64,000 bases of DNA from Jiangella gansuensis DSM 44835 (GCF_000515395.1 NZ_KI911782.1:1713090-1777089), one strand, 5' to 3'; shown: positions 15,464 through 24,700, counted from the first letter of the stretch. Notes: generated by a model not told the origin, from the sequence alone. Made by a program: numbers and translations.

Positions 15464-16877
15464 TGTGCGTTCCGGGGACATCGGTGACTATGTGTTCGGG
15501 GACATGGGCGACAGTTCGGGTGTTTGGCTTCCCCGTTGTTGAGTGTGCGCCTTGGTTCGCTGGTGTCAAGGTCGTTCGTCCTCGCTGCGCTGCGGGCGCT
15601 GCACCTTGACGCCTGCTCGCCGCGGCGCGTGCGGCGGTGACGGGGAACCGCCGGGGACGATGAAGGTGGTGATCTCGGCGGCGCCGTAGTAGACGTGCAG
15701 GCGGGCGCCGTGCTGGAGCAGGCCGACCTGGACGCCGGCGAATCGGCTGCCCAGCTCGTAGTGCCGGTTGCGGTAGCTGAACCCGCCGCCGTGGTTGGTG
15801 TGGCGCAGCACGGCGGCGGCGGGGAATGCCTCGGCGGGGTCGAGTTCGACGTGGGGCAGCAGCACCGGGGTGCCGCGGCGGTAGATCCGGGCGGGCACGT
15901 CACCGTCGAGTTCGTCGTGCGGGCGGGCGTGGTTGTACTCGTCGCGGTGCCGGTCCAGCAGGACCTGCAGCGCCGGTAGAGTGGCCGCGGGCGGTTGGTC
16001 TTGCAGCCATTCCCGCACGGTGGCGTGGCTGCGTTCGGCCTTGCCCTGGGTCTGCGGATGCCAGGCCCGGCCGTGACTCAACTCGATCCCGGCCGCCCGG
16101 GCCTGGCGTTCGAACTTCACCGTTGCGCCCTTCGTGCGGCCGGTGAAGGCCATGTCGTTGTCGGTCAGCAGCCGCGCCGGCAGCCCGACCGCGGCGACGG
16201 TGTCGGTCAGCAGGTGCCACGCCAGTTCGGTGCTCACCGTGTCCACCGCCCGGGACGCGATCAGGTACCGGGAGTGGTCGTCGAGGATGTCCAGCACCCA
16301 CGCCAGCCTCGCGTCATCCAGGACGTAGGCCCAGGCGTCGAGCTGCCACAGCAGGTTCGGCGCCCGGGCCCGGAACCGCCGCCACGCCTGCCCGGCGTTG
16401 CGCGCGGTGACGCCGGCGCCCAGCGCCTCGCCGTGGCGGACCAGCACCTGGTGGATCGTGGAGGCCGCAGGCAGCCGGCACCCGTCCAGCCGATCCGGTT
16501 CGGCCTGCAGTGCCCAGCGGATCTTCCGCGCGCCCCACCGCGGATGCTCCTTGCGCACCCGCAGGATCTCGTCTTCGACCCATTGCGGCAGCATCCACGG
16601 TGAGGACAACGGCCGACGCGAGCGCGGCACCAGCCCGGCCACCCCATCGTCGCGGTACCGCGACACATACCGTTGCATCGTCTGCCGGCACACCCCCAGA
16701 CAGGCCGCTGCTTCGGCACAGGTCAGCTCCCGCCGCAGCACCAAATCGACCAGATTCGCTCGAACGTCCACGACGTCCCACATCCCCACAGGTCCCATCC
16801 CTCCAGGATCGGACCATGATCAGGAACTGTCGCGTATGTCTCCGAACGTCCTGTCACACAAGTCCTCGGAACACACA
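15464..16877. mobile_element. IS481-family insertion sequence, complete, 1414 bp
   Basis: The left end starts TGTGCGTTCCGGGGACAT; the right end, read inward, starts TGTGTGTTCCGAGGACTT. The similarity of the two ends continues for about 55 bp, including the inner blocks GTTCGG-GACAT and GCGACAGTTC. The element is flanked on both sides by the 15-bp direct repeat ATCCCTTCCAAGGGG. It carries one intact transposase gene on the minus strand. Intact ends, an intact gene and an identical duplication point to recent insertion. Confidence 0.92.
15566..16798 (-). CDS. IS481-family transposase
   Basis: 410 aa, intact. The N-terminal HTH (LTCAEAAACLGVCRQTMQRYVSRY, about 25-48) is followed by a second HTH-like region (RWGARKIRWAL) and the rve/DDE integrase core: D154 in WQLDAW, D213 in TDNDMAF, and E255 in GKAERSH. 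The Mu-type C-terminal domain ends about residue 390, with a Pro/Arg-rich tail. It catalyses cut-and-paste or copy-out movement of its own IS. The second aspartate block reads TDND rather than the usual TDNG. The start ATG 16798 lies 80 bp inside the right IS end. Confidence 0.92.
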   Translation of the reverse strand: MGPVGMWDVVDVRANLVDLVLRRELTCAEAAACLGVCRQTMQRYVSRYRDDGVAGLVPRSRRPLSSPWMLPQWVEDEILRVRKEHPRWGARKIRWALQAEPDRLDGCRLPAASTIHQVLVRHGEALGAGVTARNAGQAWRRFRARAPNLLWQLDAWAYVLDDARLAWVLDILDDHSRYLIASRAVDTVSTELAWHLLTDTVAAVGLPARLLTDNDMAFTGRTKGATVKFERQARAAGIELSHGRAWHPQTQGKAERSHATVREWLQDQPPAATLPALQVLLDRHRDEYNHARPHDELDGDVPARIYRRGTPVLLPHVELDPAEAFPAAAVLRHTNHGGGFSYRNRHYELGSRFAGVQVGLLQHGARLHVYYGAAEITTFIVPGGSPSPPHAPRRAGVKVQRPQRSEDERP

Positions 16878-16914
16878 ATCCCTTCCAAGGGGTGTGGACC
16901 CCTGTCGATCACCC
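16878..16914. repeat. Right target duplication and right half of the interrupted hairpin
   Basis: 16878-16892 is the right copy of ATCCCTTCCAAGGGG. 16900-16914 (CCCTGTCGATCACCC) is the perfect complement of the arm at 15428-15442. Confidence 0.8.
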
Positions 16915-17192
16915 CGGGCGTCGGCTCACGACTCGTCCCACTCGTCGGCGCCGAACCGTCCCCGTCGCCCGGGCACTTCGATAGCCGAGCGCCACTTCGA
17001 TAGTGACAGTCGCGCCATCGCGTCGATCCTGTCGCCGCGGCACGCCCGCGGCTATTGAGGTCGCGTCACGCTATTCAGGAGGCCGTGCGGTGGCGTGGGC
17101 GGTGGCGGATCGGGAAGCGGTTGCCGGTCACGGGTTCGTATCGGCCACTTGACGGGGCCGTGTCGGGCGCGGTCCAATGGCAGCCACATCCC
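16915..17192. other. Intergenic region without a supported gene
   Basis: 278 bp between the IS and the LacI operators. A short direct repeat (two CACTTCGATAG-like blocks near 16975 and 16993) is visible. No open frame here has coding features or a ribosome site. Confidence 0.4.
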
Positions 17193-17240
17193 GGAAACGT
17201 TTCCCGCCGCGCGCCACGGGCTCGCTCGGAAACGGTTCCG
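17193..17240. promoter_or_regulatory. Two LacI-type operators upstream of the catabolic operon
   Basis: GGAAACGTTTCC (17193-17204) is a perfect 12-bp palindrome. CGGAAACGGTTCCG (17227-17240) is a near-perfect one. Both have the central CpG of LacI/GalR-family operators, and their centres are 35 bp apart, which would suit binding by two dimers. They lie 29-76 bp before the LacI gene, so autoregulation is expected. Confidence 0.75.
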
Positions 17241-17268
17241 CGCCACGCCGGGGAGGAGGTCCGAGCGC

Positions 17269-18273
17269 ATGAACCAGCGTCGTCGTCCGACGATCCACGA
17301 GGTCGCCAGGGTGGCCGGTGTGTCGATCTCCTCGGTCTCGCGCGCGCTGAACGGCAACACGTCCAACGCCGACATGGTGGCCCGGGTGAACGCGGCCGTT
17401 CAGGAAGTCGGCTACGCGCCCAGCGTGGTCGCCCAGTCGCTCAAGACGAAGCACACCGGTCAGGTCGCGTTCGCGATGGAGGACATCGGCAACGCCGCCT
17501 ACCTGGAGATGGTCCGGCGCATCCAGCCGACGCTGCGCGACGAGGGCTACCGGCTGTTGCTGCACAGCACCGGCGCCGACGTCGAGGACGAGCTCGGCGT
17601 GCTGGCCAGCCTCAGCCAGAACTACGTCGACGGGCTCATCCTCTGCCCGCTGCGGGTCACCGACCGGCACGTCGAGGCGCTGCGGGCCACCGCCGTGCCG
17701 GTGGTGGTCATCGGCCTGCTGCCCGACGACGTACCCGTCGACAACGTGCGGGCCGACTCCCGTGTGGGCGCGAGGGCCGCGGTCGAGCATCTGCACGAGA
17801 CCGGCGCCCGGCGCATCGCGTTCATCGACGGCCCACTCGACACCGTGCCCGGCCGGGCACGCTACGACGGCTACCGGATGGGCCTGGAGGCGTGCGGGCT
17901 GACGCCGGACGACCGGCTCATCCGGTTCGCCGACTTCCAGTTCGATGCGGGCCGGCACAGCGCCCGCGACCTCCTCACCGAGCACCCCGACGTCGACGCC
18001 GTCCTGGGCGCCAACGATCTGATCGCCATGGGCGTCCTGCACGCTCTGCGCGAGCTGGGCCGCGACGCCCCGGGCGACGTGCGCGTCGTCGGGATGGACG
18101 ACACCCCGCTCGCGGCCACCAGCTTCCCGCCACTGTCCAGCGTGTCGCTGGGCTCGGCCGACCGCGGCCGGATCGCTGCCGAGCTGCTGTTGCGGCGGAT
18201 GAACGGCGACGACGCGGCGCCGGAGCGGGTCACCGTCCCGCCGTCTCTGACCATCAGGGAGAGCAGCCGATGA
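17269..18273 (+). CDS. LacI/GalR-family repressor of the ARH/sugar operon
   Basis: 334 aa. The N-terminal HTH is PTIHEVARVAGVSISSVSRALNG (about 7-29) with a hinge helix near 50-60 (APSVVAQSLKTKHTG). A periplasmic-binding-protein-like sensor domain follows. GGGAGGAGG precedes ATG 17269. It is the first gene of the operon: its stop overlaps the permease start (ATGA). The effector is presumably the imported glycoside or a breakdown product. Confidence 0.9.
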   Translation: MNQRRRPTIHEVARVAGVSISSVSRALNGNTSNADMVARVNAAVQEVGYAPSVVAQSLKTKHTGQVAFAMEDIGNAAYLEMVRRIQPTLRDEGYRLLLHSTGADVEDELGVLASLSQNYVDGLILCPLRVTDRHVEALRATAVPVVVIGLLPDDVPVDNVRADSRVGARAAVEHLHETGARRIAFIDGPLDTVPGRARYDGYRMGLEACGLTPDDRLIRFADFQFDAGRHSARDLLTEHPDVDAVLGANDLIAMGVLHALRELGRDAPGDVRVVGMDDTPLAATSFPPLSSVSLGSADRGRIAAELLLRRMNGDDAAPERVTVPPSLTIRESSR

Positions 18274-19220
18274 GCGACACCGCCGTGGCTCCGGCGTCCA
18301 CGCAACCCCCTCCGGGCAAGCCTGCACCCGGCCGCCGGCGCGGCTGGCTCGGCCTCGACCGCGACGGGCTCATGCTCGCGGTCCCGGCGCTGATCCCGGT
18401 CGTGCTGTTCAGCGTCTACCCGCTGCTGCGCGGCATCTACCTGGGTTTCACCGACGCCCAGGCCGGCGCGAACGCCCAGACCAGCTTCACCGGGCTGGAG
18501 AACTACCGGAACCTGCTGGACGACTCGTACTTCTGGGAGTCGTTCCGGATCGGGCTGATCTGGGCGTTCTCGGTGACGATCCTGCAGTTCTTCGCCAGCC
18601 TCGGGCTGGCGCTCCTGCTCAACCAGCGGCTCCGGCTGCGCTGGCTGGCCCGCACACTGGCGCTGGTGCCGTGGGCGATGCCGCCGGTGGTCATCGGCAT
18701 CATGTGGCGGCTGGTGTACCACCCGAACGCCGGCATCCTCAACGACGTCCTGCTGGACCTGCGGATCATCGACGAGAACGTCGACTGGCTGTCGTCATTC
18801 TCGCTGGCGCTGCCCGCGGTGATCGTCGTCGGTGTCTGGGCCGGCATGCCGCAGACGACGGTGGTGCTGCTGGCCGGGCTGCAGAGCGTGCCGAAGGAAC
18901 TGCACGAGGCGGCGGCCATGGACGGCGCGAACGTCTGGCAGCGCTTCCGCAGTGTCACGTGGCCGGCCATCAAGCCCGTTGTCGTGGCCATGACGACGCT
19001 GGACTTCATCTGGAACTTCAACTCCTTCAGCTTGGTCTACGTGCTGACGGAGGGTGGTCCGGGCAGCGCGACCCGGCTGCCGTTGCTGTTCGCCTACGAG
19101 GAGGCGTTCCGGTACGGCAACTACGGCTACGCGGCGGCGCTGGGCAACGCGATGGTCATCGTGATCGCGGTCTTCGTCGTCTTCTATCTGCGCCAGCGGG
19201 TGAGGGAGGCGAACGACTAG
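18270..19220 (+). CDS. Sugar ABC transporter permease, MalF-type
   Basis: A 316-aa inner-membrane permease. After a Pro-rich cytoplasmic N-terminus there are six helices. The EAA loop that contacts the ATPase is visible as ELHEAAAMDGANVWQRFRSVTWP (about 213-235). The ATG overlaps the LacI stop, and its own TAG is followed at once by the next ATG, so the importer genes are tightly coupled. No dedicated ATPase gene is in the operon; a shared MsiK-like ATPase, as known in Streptomyces, is likely. Confidence 0.9.
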   Translation: MSDTAVAPASTQPPPGKPAPGRRRGWLGLDRDGLMLAVPALIPVVLFSVYPLLRGIYLGFTDAQAGANAQTSFTGLENYRNLLDDSYFWESFRIGLIWAFSVTILQFFASLGLALLLNQRLRLRWLARTLALVPWAMPPVVIGIMWRLVYHPNAGILNDVLLDLRIIDENVDWLSSFSLALPAVIVVGVWAGMPQTTVVLLAGLQSVPKELHEAAAMDGANVWQRFRSVTWPAIKPVVVAMTTLDFIWNFNSFSLVYVLTEGGPGSATRLPLLFAYEEAFRYGNYGYAAALGNAMVIVIAVFVVFYLRQRVREAND

Positions 19221-20057
19221 ATGAACCAGTCGAGACCCACGACGACGGCGCTGAAGTACGCCGCCCTCACGGCCTACCTGATCTTCCTGGCGTTTCCGCT
19301 GTTCTGGCTGATCTCGACGTCGCTGAAGACGCCGCAGGAGATCGCGCTGATCGAGCCGACGTGGATCCCGAACGAGATCACGTTCGACAACTTCCGGGCC
19401 GCGTTCGACGAGCAGCCCATCGTTCGGGCGATCCTCAACACGCTGCTGGTGGCCGGGGCGTCGTGTGCGATCACGGTGCTGTTGTCGATTCCGGCCGCCT
19501 ACGTCATGGCCCGGTACCGGTCGGTGCTGAGCCGGATGACGCTGGTGTGGGTGCTGCTCAGCCAGATCTTCCCGTTCATCCTGGTGATCATCCCGCTGTT
19601 CCTGCTGCTGCGGGACTTCGGCCTCTACGACACCTACATCGGGCTGATCATCGTCTACGTCGTCTGGAGCATGCCGTTCGCACTCTGGATGCTGCGCAGC
19701 TACGTCGCCACCATCCCGATCGAGCTGGAAGAGGCCGCGGCGATGGACGGTGCCTCGAAGGTGCGCACCCTGCGCAGCGTCATCGCGCCGCTGCTGGCAC
19801 CTGGGGTCGTCGCCGCCGGGCTGTTCGCGTTCGTGTCGGCGTGGAACGAGTTCCTGTTCGCCCTGGTCCTGATCCGCGACCCGGACCTGCAGACGCTGTC
19901 GTTGACCCTGGTGCGTTTCATCGGCGCGGAGGGCGTCGCCCGGCTCGGCCCGCTGGCGGCCGCGTCGCTCGTCGCCACCATTCCGAGCCTGATCTTCTTC
20001 GCCATCATGCAGCGCCGCCTGACCGGCGGGCTGCTGGGCGGAGCCGTCAAGTCATGA
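19221..20057 (+). CDS. Sugar ABC transporter permease, MalG-type
   Basis: A 278-aa permease with six predicted helices and an EAA loop IELEEAAAMDGASKVRTLRSVIAP (about 172-195). It pairs with the MalF-type protein directly upstream to form the transmembrane channel. Start ATG 19221 follows the previous stop with no gap. Confidence 0.9.
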   Translation: MNQSRPTTTALKYAALTAYLIFLAFPLFWLISTSLKTPQEIALIEPTWIPNEITFDNFRAAFDEQPIVRAILNTLLVAGASCAITVLLSIPAAYVMARYRSVLSRMTLVWVLLSQIFPFILVIIPLFLLLRDFGLYDTYIGLIIVYVVWSMPFALWMLRSYVATIPIELEEAAAMDGASKVRTLRSVIAPLLAPGVVAAGLFAFVSAWNEFLFALVLIRDPDLQTLSLTLVRFIGAEGVARLGPLAAASLVATIPSLIFFAIMQRRLTGGLLGGAVKS

Positions 20058-20095
20058 GCACGACCTCTCGCACGACCTCGAGGAGGAGGACACCC

Positions 20096-21406
20096 ATGCG
20101 TACCTTTCGAAGCGTCGCCGTCCTGGTGGCCGCGGGCTTGGTGCTCGCCGCCTGCGGCGACAGCGACGACGAGACCAGCTCCGGCGGCAACGGCGACGGT
20201 GGCGGTGGCGGCGAACCGGTCGACCTGACGTTCCAGACGCTGGCCTGGCAGACCGCGAGCGTCGAGGCGAACGAAGCCATCGTCGCGGCCTGGAACGAGG
20301 CCAACCCCGACATCCAGGTGGAACTGCTCCAGGGCGACTGGAACAACGTCCACGACCAGCTCATGACCTCCTTCGAGGGAGGCACCGCGCCGGACGTCTT
20401 CCACTACGAGTCCACGGTGCTGCAGGACTTCGGCGACCGCGGCAACGTCCTGGACCTGTCGGAGTACCTGTCCGACGAGATCCGCGACGACATCCGCGAG
20501 GGCGCCTGGGACACCGTCACGTTCGGCGACGCCGTCTACGGGGTGCCGTTCCTGCAGGAGTCGCAGGTGGTCTTCGCCAACCGGACGTTGCTGGAGGCGG
20601 CCGGGGTCCCACTGCCCACCGTTGACGACCCGTGGACGTGGGACGAGTTCGCCGACGTCGCCGCGCAGCTGACCACCGGCGGCCAGTACGGCGCCGTCGT
20701 CCCGCTGAGCGCCCCGGCCAACCGCATCCTCAACCTGGCGCGCAACTTCGGCGGCGACTACTTCACCGACCCGACCGGTGAGGCGCAGGCAGTGTTCGAG
20801 GAGGCCGACCAGGAGGTGCCGCGGCGCATCCACGAGATGCTCTACACCGACCAGTCCGCGTCGCCCGACGGCATCGGGATGTCGTCGGCGGATGCGCTGC
20901 CGGGCTTCTTCGCCGGGCAGTACGCGCTCCTCCCGGGCGCCATCTGGCTGCGTCAGCAGATCATCGAACAGGCGCCGGACGGGTTCGACTGGGTGACGTT
21001 GCCGGCGCTGGAGGGCGACAGCTCGGCGCAGGGCGCGGTCAGCCAGACGCTGTCGGTGTCGGCGGAGACCGAGCACCCGGAGGAGGCGGTGCAGTTCATC
21101 GAGTACTTCCTCAACGCCGAGAACCAGGTGCAGCTGGCGGCGGGTGACTGGCTGCTGCCGACGAGCCAGACCGCGGCGCAGAGCCCCGAGCTGAACGACC
21201 CGGCCACCGGCTGGGACGTCGCCGTCGCCACCGCCGACGACCTGGAGATGGCACCGTTCCAGCAGGTGAAGGGGTTCGAGGAGTGGAAGAGCCGGATCGC
21301 GAACCCGGCCTTCCAGGAGTACTTCAGCGACCAGATCTCCCTGGAGGAGCTCGGGACCAAACTGGTCGACGAAGGCAACGACATCCTCGAGCGCTACCAG
21401 CGCTGA
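20096..21406 (+). CDS. Extracellular sugar-binding lipoprotein of the ABC importer
   Basis: 436 aa. The signal peptide MRTFRSVAVLVAAGLVLAAC has a lipobox with Cys20, then a Gly/Asp/Ser linker, then a cluster-B (MalE-like) solute-binding fold (FQTLAWQTASVEANEAIVAAWNEANPDI ... FEGGTAPDVFHYEST). ATG 20096 is preferred over 20054 (which overlaps the previous stop) because AGGAGGAGGA lies 5 nt before it and because it gives a clean lipoprotein signal. The ligand is not predictable; the downstream ARH proteins and ribokinase suggest a riboside. Confidence 0.88.
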   Translation: MRTFRSVAVLVAAGLVLAACGDSDDETSSGGNGDGGGGGEPVDLTFQTLAWQTASVEANEAIVAAWNEANPDIQVELLQGDWNNVHDQLMTSFEGGTAPDVFHYESTVLQDFGDRGNVLDLSEYLSDEIRDDIREGAWDTVTFGDAVYGVPFLQESQVVFANRTLLEAAGVPLPTVDDPWTWDEFADVAAQLTTGGQYGAVVPLSAPANRILNLARNFGGDYFTDPTGEAQAVFEEADQEVPRRIHEMLYTDQSASPDGIGMSSADALPGFFAGQYALLPGAIWLRQQIIEQAPDGFDWVTLPALEGDSSAQGAVSQTLSVSAETEHPEEAVQFIEYFLNAENQVQLAAGDWLLPTSQTAAQSPELNDPATGWDVAVATADDLEMAPFQQVKGFEEWKSRIANPAFQEYFSDQISLEELGTKLVDEGNDILERYQR

Positions 21407-21415
21407 TCGCAGGCG

Positions 21416-21475
21416 ACTTCTGGAGACTTATGCACCCGTCCGGGACGGTTTCGGCGTGCATAAGTCTCCAGAAGT
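21416..21475. terminator. 20-bp perfect hairpin between the ABC genes and the ARH genes
   Basis: 21416-21435 and 21456-21475 are perfect inverted repeats (arm begins ACTTCTGGAGACTTATGCAC). The loop holds a second hairpin CCGTCC-G-GGACGG. It lies between the binding-protein stop and the ribosome site of the first ARH gene, so it probably attenuates the operon at this point. Confidence 0.7.
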
Positions 21476-21483
21476 GGAGGGAC

Positions 21484-22443
21484 ATGATGAGGGACAGGGC
21501 GCGGGGCTGCCTGGTGGGGTTGGCCGTCGGCGACGCCATGGGCGCGCCGGCGGAGAACATGACGGCAGAAGCGATCGCGCAGCGGTGGGGCGAGGTGACG
21601 AGGTTCCTCACCGACCGGCCGTCGGGCACCGACGACACCGAATACGCGGCCTTCAGCGCCCTGCTCCTGCTCGAGCACGGTGCCTCCGTGACCAGCGAAC
21701 AGGTCGCCGACGCGTGGGTGGAGCACCTGGCCGGCCGGGAGGGCGGGTTCCCCGGCGCCGGGTTCAGTGAGCTCGGCACCATCGAGAACCTCCGGGCCGG
21801 GCTGCGACCGCCGGAGAGCGGCCGGCACCTGCATTCATGGAGCGACGGGCTGGCGATGCGGGCCGCGGTGCACGGGGTGTTCGCCGCCGGCGACCCGGCC
21901 GAGGCGGCCCGGCTGGCCACGATCGACGGCGCGGTGAGCCACGACGGCGAAGGCGTCCACGCCGGGGTCGCGGTGGCCGCCGCGGTGGCCGTCGCCATGA
22001 CGGGAACGGCGACGCCGCCCGACCTCGCGGCCGCCGCGCTGGCCGCCGTCCCACCCGACTCGTGGACGGCGCGGTCGCTGCGCTCGGCGCTGGACCACGC
22101 CGACGACCGGACCGCGCTGCTCGACGCCGTCGTCGTCCGCGCATACCCGTGGACCGATCTCGGCCCGGAGGCGGTGGCGTTGGCGTTCGCGGCGTTCCTG
22201 GCCGCGGACGGCGAGTTCTCCCGGGCCGTCACCGGCGCGGTGTCGATGGGCCGCGACGCCGACACCACCGCGGCCATCGCCGGGGCGCTGGCCGGTGCCT
22301 GCGGCGGCATCGAGGCGGTCCCGGCGCAGTGGCGCGACCGGATCGGAGCGGTCACGGGACGGTGCCTGGGCGACGTCGTGGCCGGGCTGCACCCCGTCGA
22401 CCTCGCCGACCGGCTCGCCGACCACCTGGAGGGACGCTCGTGA
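21484..22443 (+). CDS. ADP-ribosylglycohydrolase-family protein 1
   Basis: A 319-aa all-helical ARH-fold hydrolase. All metal and active-site motifs of the DraG/ARH family are present: VGDAMGAPAE (about 15-24), SGTDDTEYA (about 47-55) and the C-terminal GRDADTTAAIAGALAGA (about 259-275), which supply the Asp/Thr ligands for two Mg ions. These enzymes cleave the bond between a ribose C1 and its aglycone. In this operon a small-molecule riboside is a more likely substrate than ADP-ribosyl-protein. GGAGGGAC precedes tandem ATG codons at 21484 and 21487. Confidence 0.85.
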   Translation: MMRDRARGCLVGLAVGDAMGAPAENMTAEAIAQRWGEVTRFLTDRPSGTDDTEYAAFSALLLLEHGASVTSEQVADAWVEHLAGREGGFPGAGFSELGTIENLRAGLRPPESGRHLHSWSDGLAMRAAVHGVFAAGDPAEAARLATIDGAVSHDGEGVHAGVAVAAAVAVAMTGTATPPDLAAAALAAVPPDSWTARSLRSALDHADDRTALLDAVVVRAYPWTDLGPEAVALAFAAFLAADGEFSRAVTGAVSMGRDADTTAAIAGALAGACGGIEAVPAQWRDRIGAVTGRCLGDVVAGLHPVDLADRLADHLEGRS

Positions 22444-23498
22444 CCAGCAGGCTCGATCGACGCGCCGGCGCCCTGGTGGGCCTGGCCATCGGCGACGCGG
22501 TCGGCTGGCCAGCCGTCCGGCACCGCTCGGGGCTGCTGCCGCCGTGGACGCGCCGGCTCCACCGCGAGCTGGACACCTTCGCCGAAGCTCAGGACGTGAC
22601 GACGCTGCCGGTGCCGTTCGCGCTCAACCAGTCCACGGCGCCGCTGCGGCTGGGCCCGAGCGACGACGCGGAGTGGGTGGCGTGGACGGTGACAGGGCTG
22701 CTCGGCGCCGGCTCGCCTGACGGCCCCATCGGCCGGTCCGACGTGCACGGACGCTGGCGCGACGCCGCGACCGCGGGAGCCGTGCCGCGCGGGCGCATCA
22801 GCGTCGCGACGGCCGTCGACGCGCTGCGCCGCGACATCGACCCGCCGCAGACCGGGCACGACAACCCGCATCACTTCGACGACGCCGCCGCGGTCCGGGC
22901 CGTCGGCATCGGGCTGGTCGCGACGGACCCGCCGCAGGCCGCACGGCTGGCGGCGTGGGACGCCGAAGTCACCAACGCCGGCGACGGCCTGGCCGCCGCG
23001 CGGGTGATGGCAGAGACGGTGTCGCGACTGGTCGCCGGGGAGTCGCTGGCCACCGCCTGGGCCTCGGCCGCGGCCGGGCTGCCGGCGGACGGACTGCTCG
23101 CCGCGACGGTGCGCCGGGCGCTGGCCGCCACCGCGGACGCACACTCGCCGGCCGACGCGATCCCGCTGCTGGACGAGTTGGTCGACCACGTCTACAGCTA
23201 CGGCGTGGCGGCCGCCCAGACGCTGCCGGTCGCCGTCGCGCTCGCGCACGTCGCCGAACGAACCGGCGGCCGGCCGGTCGACGCCGTCACCGCCGCCGCC
23301 TGCCTGCCGACGCTGGCCGACAGCGCACCCGCGCTCACCGGCGCGCTGACCGGTGCGTCCGGTGGCGTGATGTCGCTGCCGGCGGCCTGGGAAGAACGCT
23401 GCCGGGTGCTGGCCGGATGCTGTGCGCCCGGACTGGCCGGAACCGACCTGGTCGACCTGGCCAGCCGCATCGAGGAAAGGACGATCCGTGACCAGTGA
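22440..23498 (+). CDS. ADP-ribosylglycohydrolase-family protein 2, degenerate active site
   Basis: 352 aa. The ARH fold is recognisable: GLAIGDAVGWPA near the N-terminus, SDDAEW in the place of TDDTxx, and a long helical body. The C-terminal Mg-binding block GRDxDTxA is replaced by TLADSAPALTGALTGASGG, so at least one ligand pair is lost. It may be a non-catalytic partner or have a shifted chemistry. GTG 22440 overlaps the previous stop (GTGA). It lies between two canonical relatives in the same operon. Confidence 0.75.
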   Translation: MTSRLDRRAGALVGLAIGDAVGWPAVRHRSGLLPPWTRRLHRELDTFAEAQDVTTLPVPFALNQSTAPLRLGPSDDAEWVAWTVTGLLGAGSPDGPIGRSDVHGRWRDAATAGAVPRGRISVATAVDALRRDIDPPQTGHDNPHHFDDAAAVRAVGIGLVATDPPQAARLAAWDAEVTNAGDGLAAARVMAETVSRLVAGESLATAWASAAAGLPADGLLAATVRRALAATADAHSPADAIPLLDELVDHVYSYGVAAAQTLPVAVALAHVAERTGGRPVDAVTAAACLPTLADSAPALTGALTGASGGVMSLPAAWEERCRVLAGCCAPGLAGTDLVDLASRIEERTIRDQ

Positions 23499-24660
23499 CG
23501 CGCTCGTGGACACCGCTGTCGGGTGCCTGACGGGGGCCGCCGTCGGCGACGCGCTCGGCGGGGCGACGGAGGGCTGGTCACCGCAGCAGATCCGGCAGCG
23601 CTGGGGCGGCTGGGTCGAGGGGATCGTCCCGCCGTACTACGACGACTGGCGCACCGCGCGGCCCATCGCGCCGTACCACAAGGGCGACGGCCACGTCACC
23701 GACGACACGTTGATGACGCACCTGATCGTCGAGGTGTACGAGCAGGCCGAAGCCCACCTGACCGCGTACGACATGGCCGAGCGGCTGGTGCCGCTGATGA
23801 TCGGCAAGCAGGTCTGGATCCCGGAGCTGGAGGCCGAGGCGCTGCCCTTGCAGCGGGTGTTCCTGGCCGAGAAGTACATCGCGCTGCGGTTGCACTGGGG
23901 GCACGCCGACCCGCGGGAGGCCGGCGTGGGCAACGCCGTCAACTGCGGCGCCGCCATGTACGTCGCACCGGTCGGCATCGTCAACGCCGCCGACCCGGAC
24001 GGCGCCTACGCCGAGGCCATCGACCTGGCCGGCGCCCACCAGTCGTCGTACGGCCGGGAAGCGGCCGGCGTCATGGCCGCCTGTGTGGCCGCGGCCGCCC
24101 GGCCCGGTGCCACCGTCGACGACGTGCTGGCCGCGGCGGTGCGGCTGGCGAAGGACGGGACGAAGGCCGGCATCGAGGCGGTCCTGGAGACCGCGGCCTC
24201 CATCGGGCATTGGACCGAGGCGGTCGAGTCCGGGAAGCTGCGCGCCGCGGTCGCGCCGTACGACACCGTCGGCGAGGACTACCGCGACCAGGGCCTGGGC
24301 GCGCGCCGGCCCAGCCGCATCCACACCATCGAGGAGCTGCCGGTCGCGCTGGGCATGCTGGCCATCGCCGGCGGAGACTGGCGGGAGGCGGTGCTCGGCG
24401 GCGTCAACTACGGCCGCGACTCCGACTCCATCGCGTCGATGGCCGGGGCGATCGCCGGCGCGCTCGGCGGGCGTCCGGCGGTGCCGGCGGACCTGGTGGA
24501 GGCGGTGGCGTCGGCCAGCCGGGTCGATCTGGTCGGGCCGGGGGAGCGGCTGGCCGCGGTGACGGCGCGGGTGCGGGCGGCGGACGCGGCCCGGCGGGCG
24601 GCGGCGGAGGCCGCATTCACTGAGCTGGCCCGTGATCATCAACCGTTGGACGAGCCGTGA
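23488..24660 (+). CDS. ADP-ribosylglycohydrolase-family protein 3
   Basis: 390 aa. Canonical motifs: AAVGDALGGATE (about 16-27), VTDDTLMTH (about 71-79) and NYGRDSDSIASMAGAIAGALGG (about 311-332). Both Mg-binding blocks are intact, so it should be active. The Trp/Tyr-rich segment PPYYDDWRTARPIAPYHKGDGH between the first two motifs marks a subfamily often found in sugar operons. GTG 23488 overlaps the upstream gene by 11 bp and follows GGAAAGG. The last codons are formed by the left arm of a hairpin. Confidence 0.85.
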   Translation: MTSDALVDTAVGCLTGAAVGDALGGATEGWSPQQIRQRWGGWVEGIVPPYYDDWRTARPIAPYHKGDGHVTDDTLMTHLIVEVYEQAEAHLTAYDMAERLVPLMIGKQVWIPELEAEALPLQRVFLAEKYIALRLHWGHADPREAGVGNAVNCGAAMYVAPVGIVNAADPDGAYAEAIDLAGAHQSSYGREAAGVMAACVAAAARPGATVDDVLAAAVRLAKDGTKAGIEAVLETAASIGHWTEAVESGKLRAAVAPYDTVGEDYRDQGLGARRPSRIHTIEELPVALGMLAIAGGDWREAVLGGVNYGRDSDSIASMAGAIAGALGGRPAVPADLVEAVASASRVDLVGPGERLAAVTARVRAADAARRAAAEAAFTELARDHQPLDEP

Positions 24661-24682
24661 CAGCCCCAACCGTTGATGATCA
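24633..24682. terminator. 17-bp hairpin overlapping the 3' end of ARH gene 3
   Basis: 24633-24649 (TGATCATCAACCGTTGG) and 24666-24682 match as inverted repeats at 16 of 17 positions. The left arm is inside the coding sequence. It is a partial terminator inside the operon. Confidence 0.6.
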
Positions 24683-24700
24683 TGGAGAAGGGGGACTGAC

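Noticed and set aside
18671-21406. 911-codon plus-strand frame
   Set aside because: The first two thirds are out-of-frame readings of the permease genes; only the part from 20096 is the binding lipoprotein.
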